From Hellea sp. (lineage in GTDB: Bacteria; Pseudomonadota; Alphaproteobacteria; Caulobacterales; Maricaulaceae): a DNA stretch of 64,000 bases. Under the pieces are notes generated by a model, which was not told where the DNA came from, did no database searches, and worked only from the letters and a program-made list of their open reading frames with translations. Each line of letters starts with the position of its first letter. Position 1 is the first letter of the stretch. The stretch lies in contig JAOIVW010000012.1 in the NCBI GenBank assembly GCA_028224375.1, positions 1 to 64,000 on the forward strand. Reading direction: 5' to 3'. The position numbers were made by a program, and so were the translations under genes. Shown here piece after piece: positions 57,516 through 64,000 of this stretch.

Positions 57516-58046
57516 TTACGGAACTAAAAGCTTTGCCTTTTTACCTGGATAAGCAGCTTTTTCGTTGTCCCGCCATTGGACAAGAACTTCGAGATTAGCC
57601 TCGATGATTGAACATATATCAGAACAAGTTTTCCAAGAGTCTTTGGCACTCTGCCCTTGAATTGAAATTCCAAGAGATTCATGGAACTCAAAACCCTCGT
57701 CGTTTTTCTCTCCCTTCACGGTGTGCACTGAGGAAACATCATCCATACTCACGCCGCTCTCTAAGCCTAGCTTTATCATCTCATCGCGAAGAGATTTCCA
57801 TTTGTTTGCATTTATGACTTTGCCATTTATCTGAACTGAAATAATTTTTGTAAATGTCAAATCAGGTACTGCAGCAAGGTGGAAGTTGAGTTCATTTGAA
57901 GGTACGACAATTGTTTGTGTTGAATGTTCAGGCGATACAGCGCTCGCTAATAGTCGAGAAATGACAGAACCCGCCGTATCGTCTGGTGTCATCAAAGATG
58001 AAATAGTTTGATATGCCCATTCTGATATTTCGATTTGCTTGGCCAT
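57516..58046 (-). CDS. Unknown island protein, possible self-regulating DNA-binding protein
   Basis: The 176-residue product starts MAKQIEISEWAYQTISSLMT behind a strong AAGGAGAG site. The N-terminal 45 residues resemble ribbon-helix-helix or antitoxin-like dimerisation segments; the rest is not recognised. The upstream region holds repeated semi-palindromic sites, which suggests autoregulation. An in-frame extension to 58178 has no support. Function unknown. Confidence 0.6.
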   Translation of the reverse strand: MAKQIEISEWAYQTISSLMTPDDTAGSVISRLLASAVSPEHSTQTIVVPSNELNFHLAAVPDLTFTKIISVQINGKVINANKWKSLRDEMIKLGLESGVSMDDVSSVHTVKGEKNDEGFEFHESLGISIQGQSAKDSWKTCSDICSIIEANLEVLVQWRDNEKAAYPGKKAKLLVP

Positions 58047-58110
58047 GATAGCTCTCCTTAAAATCATTTGCAAAAGCATATATAGCCGCAATAATTCATA
58101 TTGCAAGCAA

Positions 58111-58189
58111 TTTATGGAAAATATGGTCTTTAATTCCCATAAATACAAAAACGGGTGATTAATGGTCTTAATTTCCATATAATGGTCTA
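58111..58189 (-). promoter_or_regulatory. Operator-like repeats upstream of the 57516-58046 gene
   Basis: ATGGTCT(T/A) occurs at 58123, 58162 and 58182. The first two belong to semi-palindromic units, ATGGTCTTTAATTCCCAT and ATGGTCTTAATTTCCAT (ATGG..CCAT). A wider TTTATGG/CCATAAA pair frames the first at 58111-58143. They lie 65-145 bp before the start codon, where an autorepressor would bind. Confidence 0.5.
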
Positions 58190-58231
58190 TGAAAGACTAC
58201 TTTCCCATCTGCGCCACGAATATGTGTTCTC

Positions 58232-58246
58232 GTGCAATCAATTGCA
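58232..58246. repeat. Copy 3 of the RT-flanking motif
   Basis: GTGCAATCAATTGCA, identical to the first 15 bases of 56626-56641, lies in the divergent intergenic region between the minus-strand pair and the secreted-protein gene. Confidence 0.5.
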
Positions 58247-58326
58247 AAGAGGAATACTTTTCAACATTTTTGCGCTCAATGTTATAAGAGAAGCGTATCA
58301 GAAAACGTATATTGAAAGGTTTTGAG

Positions 58327-58734
58327 ATGAATAAAGTTGCGATACAGCTTTTATCTGGAGTGTTGACACTATTTTCTTGGAACGGAGCCATGGCCTCTGA
58401 ACCCCTAAGGTCTGGTGAGTTGATTGGCACATGGTGCGACATGCAATTACAGAACAGCCCAGCAAATGACTATGTGATTGAGATATGGAAGGATGACTCA
58501 GGGCGTTATTCATATCATCAGTTAATACGGAACGAGGGCAAGGTGGAACTCGGGATGAATAGCTACTGGGCCGACAAGCGTGATGGGAAATGGTATATTG
58601 ACAATGGATTCGAGGAAAATGCACGAGAGGACATAGGTGGCTCTTTGAGTATTCACGACACTGTTGGATTCATAACGAAAGCTCTACCAGTTCCGCCGAA
58701 CACCGTACCGGATAAATGCCGAAACCCGAGCTGA
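58327..58734 (+). CDS. Secreted protein of unknown function
   Basis: A 135-residue product with a signal peptide (MNKVAIQLLSGVLTLFSWNG, cleavage near AMASE). The mature region (LIGTWCDMQLQNSPANDYVI, WKDDSGRYSYHQL) looks like a small lipocalin-like beta barrel with two cysteines. ATG 58327 is used because an earlier in-frame TTG only adds five residues. It is the only exported product of the island portion seen here. Role unknown. Confidence 0.6.
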   Translation: MNKVAIQLLSGVLTLFSWNGAMASEPLRSGELIGTWCDMQLQNSPANDYVIEIWKDDSGRYSYHQLIRNEGKVELGMNSYWADKRDGKWYIDNGFEENAREDIGGSLSIHDTVGFITKALPVPPNTVPDKCRNPS

Positions 58735-58899
58735 TGAAATCTGCGGTGACTAATTTAAAATATACTTTCATGATTTTATGGTGAATTAACTCCTCTATGC
58801 GCATGTCATAAGCTACCCTCATTTGACCTTTTATCGGCCTAAGTTACGTTCAAATACGGGGTGAAAAGGTTTCGCCTCCCATTAATTTGGGAGGCCTAT

Positions 58900-59988
58900 G
58901 TGCTCGAAACTATATTTACTAATTTTCTGTTGGAACAGCTTAACGACCAAGCCAGTGGCTTTAAAGCCTCACGGCGAAAATATAGTGACCTGCCCGACAA
59001 ATGGATTGCGCTTAGCCTTTTGCAAAAGGCGATAAGGCGAGGTGACGAAGGGCAGGCTTTACGAGCGGCCTCATATCTCTACCAAATGGATTATCGTGTC
59101 TTATGGCGGCGCCTAGTCGTGATTGGATGGGAAGATATTGGGGTAGGGAACCCCGACTTATGCTTTATGGCTACTGCCGCCGCAGGATCAAAACGATGGC
59201 GTGAAGCCAATGGTGGGGATTGGCACTTTGCGGCTTATCTTACCATCGCGATGGCTCAATCTATAAAAGATCGTTCAACAGATGATTTAATGATGGTGGC
59301 GCAGCATGACCCCAGATACAAAAATGAGCGAGAGTCTTATTACGACCTCCAATTTGGTAGCCTGCTCTCCATAGTAAATGACACCGATATTAACCTCCCC
59401 CATAAAATCATCGCCGCATGGTACATGGCGGGCACACAAAGCTATGGGTTTGAGGGTCTAAGGCGACGTCAGGGTGACGCTGAGCGCTACTTTCAATGTT
59501 TGGATGATAAACTCTGTTTTGAGCATGTCTGTGCGCTATGCCGTATTGGTGTCTCAAGAAGCCGTACTGTGTTACCAGCATTCATTCCGATATTTTGGAG
59601 AGATTACGCTTCAGGCAATTATATTACCTTTGGCGCTGACGGAGGAATTTCTAAGCATGAGCTCAGGGGCATACCTCGATACGTTTTTGACGGATTTACT
59701 CGTGCAGGAAAGCGCTATCTGAAAAAAATAGCGAGAGAACATCAGCCGTTGAAACAATTCTTGGAGGAAGCCGCGCCAACGCCGGAACGCGACGCGATTG
59801 TTAGAGAGATGTATTTTCGGATTGAGTCCTCACTCTGTGACAAGCGTTTGGATTGGTCTGTTGGCAATGAAGCCCGACTACGAGCCGATGAAGTTGGATT
59901 TGGTTTGACCCCTAAAGCATTCAATGCAGGGAAGGTCATATTAAGGCAAGCGCTCACCGAGTTACCTATGACAGAGGCAGACCTATGA
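58900..59988 (+). CDS. Orphan protein related to the RarA/MgsA C-terminal domain
   Basis: The 362-residue protein contains LLQKAIRRGDEGQALRAASY, VLWRRLVVIGWEDIGVGNPD and a following AAAGSKRW helix. This matches the C-terminal tetramerisation/DNA-handling part of RarA (MgsA), where the consensus is ..RRLVRMASEDIGLADP... The AAA+ ATPase half of RarA is absent: there is no Walker A. So it may be a DNA-repair or defence module reduced to the accessory domain. GTG 58900 follows GGGAGGCCT, a better ribosome site than the frame opening at 58861. It is followed by the serine recombinase. Confidence 0.65.
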   Translation: MLETIFTNFLLEQLNDQASGFKASRRKYSDLPDKWIALSLLQKAIRRGDEGQALRAASYLYQMDYRVLWRRLVVIGWEDIGVGNPDLCFMATAAAGSKRWREANGGDWHFAAYLTIAMAQSIKDRSTDDLMMVAQHDPRYKNERESYYDLQFGSLLSIVNDTDINLPHKIIAAWYMAGTQSYGFEGLRRRQGDAERYFQCLDDKLCFEHVCALCRIGVSRSRTVLPAFIPIFWRDYASGNYITFGADGGISKHELRGIPRYVFDGFTRAGKRYLKKIAREHQPLKQFLEEAAPTPERDAIVREMYFRIESSLCDKRLDWSVGNEARLRADEVGFGLTPKAFNAGKVILRQALTELPMTEADL

Positions 59989-60046
59989 GAGCTACAGTAA
60001 CACATAAACCAACCTTTACCTGTTACACATACTCAGGAGAGGCATA

Positions 60047-60760
60047 ATGGGGACGTTAGAAGCCAAAACAGCGGCGTACTTGCGTGTGAGTACTCAGAGA
60101 CAGGGAATAAGTGGCCTCGGCCTTGAAGCACAGCGTAAGGCGATTGAGATTTTATTGAGTGGTCATCCTTATACAGAGTTCATTGAGGTTGAGAGTGGTA
60201 AGAAATCAAAGCGCCCTAAACTGGAAGCTGCCATTGCACATTGCCGCAAACACAAAACCAAGTTGGTCATAGCTAAACTCGACCGACTAGCACGCAATGT
60301 GCATTTCATCTCCGGCCTTATGGAAAGCGGTGTAGACTTTGTGGCCGCCGACATGCCCAATGCAGACAGGTTCATGCTCCATGTCTACGCAGCTATGGCG
60401 GAGGAGGAGGGGCGCAGAATTAGTGAAAGAACTAAGGCTGCTTTAGCTGCCGCTAAAGCAAGAGGAGTAAAACTCGGAAAGAATGGTGAGGCATTGGCGA
60501 AAAGAAACAAAGCTGAAGCCTTGAGTTACGACAGCAAGATTTATGTGCATATCGACAATATGGTTTTAGATTGCACACCTACTTTATCTAAAATAGCCCA
60601 ATGTCTTAATAAAAAGGGCATTTTAACAGTATCAGGCTCGAAATGGTATCCTATGACAGTGTCACGTCTATTATCTCGGCGTGAAAACTTATTGTCAAAC
60701 CAAGCAAATAAGCCCAACAACGCTAATGAGATTTTGAGTATCACATCGGGAGAGATATAA
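60047..60760 (+). CDS. Serine recombinase (resolvase/invertase family)
   Basis: A 237-residue small serine recombinase: catalytic Ser15 in AAYLRVSTQRQ, LVIAKLDRLARN with its active-site Arg residues, then EEEGRRISERTKAALAAAKA, the long E helix, and a C-terminal helix-turn-helix (LSKIAQCLNKKGILTVSG). It would catalyse inversion or resolution at short sites, in addition to the tyrosine integrase. Sites for it are not obvious here. Its stop abuts the GTG of the methylase gene. Confidence 0.9.
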   Translation: MGTLEAKTAAYLRVSTQRQGISGLGLEAQRKAIEILLSGHPYTEFIEVESGKKSKRPKLEAAIAHCRKHKTKLVIAKLDRLARNVHFISGLMESGVDFVAADMPNADRFMLHVYAAMAEEEGRRISERTKAALAAAKARGVKLGKNGEALAKRNKAEALSYDSKIYVHIDNMVLDCTPTLSKIAQCLNKKGILTVSGSKWYPMTVSRLLSRRENLLSNQANKPNNANEILSITSGEI

Positions 60761-62500
60761 GTGAGCCTGCAAGCTGAAAGAAACGCCCTTCAAGGCAATC
60801 GGTATGGCAGAATTTATACCCCTCAATTTCTAGCCGAATGGCTTGCATCTGAATTAGCTTCTGAAATTCCCGATATTCCAACGCCACACATTTTGGACCC
60901 TGCTTGTGGCGAAGGCGAGCTTTTAACTGCATTTAGTAGATGTCGGCCAACTTCGACGCTATACGGAGTTGATGTGGACGCCTCCGCGATAGCCCATTGC
61001 AAGGCCAGCTTTAAGCATGAAGTAAACTTTGTGCTCAGCGATGCACTGATGCCACAAGATGGTGCTTCATATCTTGACCGATGGAAGAAATTAGACATCA
61101 AACATTCCTATGATGGAATTATTGCCAATCCCCCATGGGGGGCAGATTTACCTAACCCACGACACGCCTACACATGCGCAGGCTACCAACTTGCCAAAGG
61201 TCAATTTGACATATGGGAGTTGTTTGTCGAGCTATCGATGTCTCTTTTGAAGGAAGGCGGCGTAGCTGCTTTTATTATACCGGACTCGCTTTTTCTTCCA
61301 GAGCATCAATGCCTCAGGGAACTTGTTCAATCTAAATATACCATACTAAGTATTGCACGGCTGGGAGAAGGCATTTTTCAAAATGTTTTCAGGGGAACAG
61401 CTATACTTCAATTAAAAAACATAGAACCAGACCCTTTGCATGCAGTCACAGTTAGGCGATTAAATCGTGGTCAGAGGGCTAAGGTGTTAGCAGGCAATCA
61501 ATTATTGTCCGAGGCTCTAGCGGAAGATCAGCACAAAATAATTCAGTCGGAATTTCAAGCTGATGAATACTCTCGCTGGAGTATTGATACTCGCATGGAC
61601 GAAAAGGAGTGGGTTAATAAGATTAAAGATAAAGGTGGAGATTGGCATACCGACTTACAATCGGGCAGAGGCATCGAAGTTTCAAAGCACGGTAAGTTAT
61701 TGAAATGCCCAGAATGCAATCACCTGAACTCTATACCAAGAGCAGTTGGGAGTATTACTTGCAAACATTGTAACGCAGAGAATGAATACTCAAGTTTTGA
61801 ACATACTAAAATAATTTATAGTAAGCCTAATAGTCTGGGACACGATTGGGCCGATTTAGCTGTAGGTGAGGATGTAGACAGGTATCACGCCACTGCCAGC
61901 CGCTCCGTAAAACTGCGAGAGCTTGGAGTAAAATATAAGAATTTAAGTCTTTATGATACAAAACGGTTGGTGATTAGAAAAACAGGTGTTGGGATAAAAG
62001 CTAGCTTACTAAAAGCAGGAGTATTAACTAACCAAGTAGTGTTTCACTACTTTCTGGGAGACGAGAGCCCCTTATCAGAATTCTATTTATCTTATTTAAC
62101 TGGCGTATTGAACTCGCGGATATTGTTCGCATATCATTTAAAGGTCAATGGTGAAGACGAGTGGCGATCACATCCATATTTGACCCAAAAAGTCATAGAG
62201 CGACTGCCCGTTCCGTTACCCCTAAGGGGAAGTCGTGAATGGTTTTTAGCCGAAGCAATTGCTTCAAAAGTAGATCGTATGTATGAAGACGGAGCATATA
62301 CAGATAAAATCGATGAAGAAATTGAAGCATTAGTGGCTGGCCTTTATGAGTTGAACATGGATGGAATGCTCTGGGTTGAAGGCGTTATTTCATCAGCACA
62401 GCAATTAGAACCAATGCGAGCTTTAAGTAAAATATCTTGTTCTAAAATCACCCCCATCAGAGAAGTGAGTGACTGTGTCATACCGATATATCGGAAATAA
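60761..62500 (+). CDS. Gamma-class adenine-N6 DNA methyltransferase with target-recognition domain
   Basis: The 579-residue enzyme has SAM motif ILDPACGEGELLTAF (Asp46-Pro-Ala-Cys-Gly), catalytic IIANPPWGADLP (Asn123-Pro-Pro-Trp) and a C-terminal TaqI/Eco57I-like specificity domain (VIRKTGVGIKA, YLTQKVIERLPVPLP). It methylates adenine N6 in a specific DNA sequence. An extra zinc knuckle, Cys316/Cys319 and Cys334/Cys337, is inserted in the middle. It begins with GTG directly after the serine recombinase and overlaps the next methylase by 26 bp, so these genes form an operon. No nuclease domain is seen inside it. Confidence 0.88.
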   Translation: MSLQAERNALQGNRYGRIYTPQFLAEWLASELASEIPDIPTPHILDPACGEGELLTAFSRCRPTSTLYGVDVDASAIAHCKASFKHEVNFVLSDALMPQDGASYLDRWKKLDIKHSYDGIIANPPWGADLPNPRHAYTCAGYQLAKGQFDIWELFVELSMSLLKEGGVAAFIIPDSLFLPEHQCLRELVQSKYTILSIARLGEGIFQNVFRGTAILQLKNIEPDPLHAVTVRRLNRGQRAKVLAGNQLLSEALAEDQHKIIQSEFQADEYSRWSIDTRMDEKEWVNKIKDKGGDWHTDLQSGRGIEVSKHGKLLKCPECNHLNSIPRAVGSITCKHCNAENEYSSFEHTKIIYSKPNSLGHDWADLAVGEDVDRYHATASRSVKLRELGVKYKNLSLYDTKRLVIRKTGVGIKASLLKAGVLTNQVVFHYFLGDESPLSEFYLSYLTGVLNSRILFAYHLKVNGEDEWRSHPYLTQKVIERLPVPLPLRGSREWFLAEAIASKVDRMYEDGAYTDKIDEEIEALVAGLYELNMDGMLWVEGVISSAQQLEPMRALSKISCSKITPIREVSDCVIPIYRK

Positions 62501-63506
62501 AACTCGCTTACTTGAACAATTAATACCTCACATCTCCTCTGAAGTATCTACTGGAGCAACCGTGGTTGATTTGATGTGTGGCACAGCAAGTGTTGCCGAA
62601 GCCCTGAGGGTCAACAAATTCAAGGTAATTGCTTCAGACATTATGACTTTTGCCAGGCATCACGCTACAGTGAGGCTGTTGTTAAACGCGTCTCCTGATT
62701 TTAAGGGCATGGGCGGAGCGAATTATGCTGATTTATTGCAAGAGTTGAATAGCATCGCCCCAAGGGAAGGCTTCTTTTTCAGAGAGTTCTCTCCAGATGG
62801 CGCGCCACTGAATGGAGAGAGAAGTAGGCAATACTTCTCTTCTGCTAATGCATCAAAAATAGATGCAATCTCAAAGACTATGAATGCATGGCGTGACAGT
62901 AAAAGAATTACAGAAATTGAAAACTCATTGCTAAGGCATGACCTTGTATTGGGAGCTAACCGTGTAGCAAATATTGCTGGCACTTATGGGCATTATCGTT
63001 CGAAATGGAATAAATCGGCTGCAAACGACCTTGAGCTTTTCCCGAGTACTTTTATCACTGACCCCAACATAAACCATACCGTCATACAAGGGGCCGCTGA
63101 GGATGTTTCATCTCAAATTCAAGCGGACTTATGCTACATTGATCCTCCATACATGAAGAGGCAGTACGCCGCCAATTATCATGTTATTGAAACAATAGCG
63201 CGCGGCGATGAACCTCTAGCAGTGGGTGTGAGTGGTCTAAGGGAATGGCGAGACCAATATTCCAATTTTTGCTCTAAAGTGAAAATCCGTGACTCTTTCA
63301 GGCAAATATTTACATCTATGCAATGCCCAAAATTTTTGATCAGCTATAGTGAAGATGGACTGTTATCGAAAAACGAATTGGTAGAACTATTCTCTGAATT
63401 CGGTAGTGTCAGGGTATCTGAATTAAACTATCAACGCTTTAAAAGTAACAAAGGTGGTCAAGGTGGTAAACTAAACGAGTATGTTTTCAGGCTGATTAAA
63501 AACTAA
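62475..63506 (+). CDS. D12-class (Dam-like) adenine-N6 DNA methyltransferase
   Basis: The 343-residue enzyme has the Dam-type start YRYIGNKTRLLEQLIP (FxGxK-like), SAM motif VVDLMCGTASVAEAL, and the catalytic LCYIDPPYMKRQY (Asp223-Pro-Pro-Tyr). It belongs to the D12 class, distinct from the gamma-class enzyme before it. Two different methylases in one operon are usual where an asymmetric site needs one enzyme per strand. It starts at GTG 62475 inside the upstream gene (GTG 62469 is an alternative). Its stop overlaps the convergent HNH gene by 4 bp. Confidence 0.88.
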   Translation: MSYRYIGNKTRLLEQLIPHISSEVSTGATVVDLMCGTASVAEALRVNKFKVIASDIMTFARHHATVRLLLNASPDFKGMGGANYADLLQELNSIAPREGFFFREFSPDGAPLNGERSRQYFSSANASKIDAISKTMNAWRDSKRITEIENSLLRHDLVLGANRVANIAGTYGHYRSKWNKSAANDLELFPSTFITDPNINHTVIQGAAEDVSSQIQADLCYIDPPYMKRQYAANYHVIETIARGDEPLAVGVSGLREWRDQYSNFCSKVKIRDSFRQIFTSMQCPKFLISYSEDGLLSKNELVELFSEFGSVRVSELNYQRFKSNKGGQGGKLNEYVFRLIKN

Positions 63507-64000
63507 GACTCGTCAAACTTTGAGATTATTGCCGCATGTGCTGGATGCCAAGTGATAGTATAATCTTTTCCATTAATCTGAATGCTTAATTTGTCGTCCT
63601 TGATGTTGTCAAGGTCAAGTCCTGTTACATCTGCATAATGCAGCATTTTGTGAACAAGTGGGCTTAAGACTACTAAATTAGCAGGGCTATCTGCACCGCC
63701 TTTTGCGAGCGGTTCAAGATGATGGGCTTCTAAATAAGGTGACCCATCTCTTTTAAGGAAAATGAACTCATTCCCTGTAATTTGGCAGGTGTTGTAAAGC
63801 GCCTTAAGCTCTGCAACAGATTTTCTATTTCTAACAATCGTTTTAACAACTCTTTCCCTAATTTTAGGGTTATCGCTTCCAATATCTTCATCGAAAAGGT
63901 TTGAAATCAATTTTTCTTCAGGCTGGTGAACATGATGGCTAGTTGACAATTGTTTTTTAGCGGGAGCTTTTCGTACTGCAGGTTTCGCTCTTATCGGTTC
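63503..64000 (-). CDS. HNH endonuclease (5' end beyond the window)
   Basis: The minus-strand frame reads an HNH domain: CQITGNEFIF, YLEAHHLEPLAKGGADSPAN (His-His metal site) and LVVLSPLVHKMLHYAD (N and H). A TTG at 63949 could start it, but the frame stays open without stop to the end of the window (AKPAVRKAPAKKQ), so the N terminus is probably missing here. HNH nucleases cut double-stranded DNA; beside the two methylases this is the likely restriction partner. Only three of the expected zinc cysteines are visible, so its metal cluster may be incomplete. Confidence 0.82.
   Translation of the reverse strand, partial: EPIRAKPAVRKAPAKKQLSTSHHVHQPEEKLISNLFDEDIGSDNPKIRERVVKTIVRNRKSVAELKALYNTCQITGNEFIFLKRDGSPYLEAHHLEPLAKGGADSPANLVVLSPLVHKMLHYADVTGLDLDNIKDDKLSIQINGKDYTITWHPAHAAIISKFDES

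Noticed and set aside
58197-58442. Minus-strand frame across the divergent intergenic region
   Set aside because: It overlaps the signal-peptide gene and repeat motif and has no start context.
60761-63506. Type I restriction-modification system
   Set aside because: No HsdR helicase-nuclease or HsdS specificity gene is present in the visible part; the methylases carry their own target domain or are D12 type.

Overview
The window is a stretch of alphaproteobacterial chromosome followed by the start of an integrated genomic island. The 16S gene, the 16S-tRNA-Ile-tRNA-Ala-23S-5S operon, the alpha-type initiator tRNA and gene families such as the HNE_0200-type dihaem cytochrome suggest the Hyphomonadales/Maricaulales branch (Hyphomonas/Hellea/Robiginitomaculum-like marine bacteria). 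The assignment below class level is an inference from memory of these families, not a database result.

Layout. 1-2400: a tandem TPR protein, then trmD-rplS with overlapping ends. 2.4-5.5 kb: two small secreted or membrane proteins and ptsP (EI-Ntr). 5.55-20 kb: mostly minus-strand housekeeping and accessory genes (M49-like metallopeptidase lipoprotein, HIT protein, GNAT/FemAB-like protein, RidA, zinc-ribbon membrane protein, nitroreductase, MBL hydrolase, family 2 glycosyltransferase, queG, GST, cation diffusion facilitator, methyltransferase, TadG-like VWA protein, nitrilase). 20-28 kb: carboxylesterase, DadA-like oxidase, the beta-helix plus dihaem cytochrome pair, a TraB/GumN remnant, a TerB-like protein and alkaline phosphatase. 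28.2-34 kb: a complete rRNA operon with promoter, leader, both spacer tRNAs, processing stems and terminator. 34-40.7 kb: SlyD-type PPIase, adenine deaminase, tRNA-fMet, two linked glycosyltransferases and moaA. 40.7-50.6 kb: a BVMO-like flavoprotein and a valine/isobutyrate degradation cluster (mmsA, isobutyryl-CoA dehydrogenase, 3-hydroxyisobutyryl-CoA hydrolase, mmsB) interleaved with a radical SAM protein, a GFA-family protein and a frameshifted DUF1508 gene, followed by sdaA. 50.6-53.15 kb: a minus-strand iron/cobalamin-type ABC importer.

At 53.17 kb the chromosome is interrupted. The 3' half of a tRNA-Arg(CCG) gene (53171-53222) sits directly beside a tyrosine integrase, and everything from there to the window end looks like an integrated element. 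It carries int, an unknown gene, an AlpA-type HTH gene, a divergent reverse transcriptase with an FVDD active site, a minus-strand pair of unknown genes behind repeated operator-like sites, an orphan protein resembling the C-terminal domain of RarA/MgsA, a serine recombinase, two different adenine-N6 DNA methyltransferases and a convergent HNH nuclease running off the end of the window. The intact tRNA-Arg and the other island end should lie beyond position 64000.

The strongest candidate for an undescribed system is the AlpA-reverse transcriptase module (55138-56774). The two genes are 2 bp apart. The RT has all the core motifs but no retron, group II intron or diversity-generating-retroelement signature that I can see. 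Copies of a GTGCAATCAATTGCA-type motif lie at both ends of the RT gene, and the untranslated tail contains a two-tier hairpin. The second candidate is the RarA-C-like / serine recombinase / two-methylase / HNH block, which may be a restriction-modification or related defence locus.
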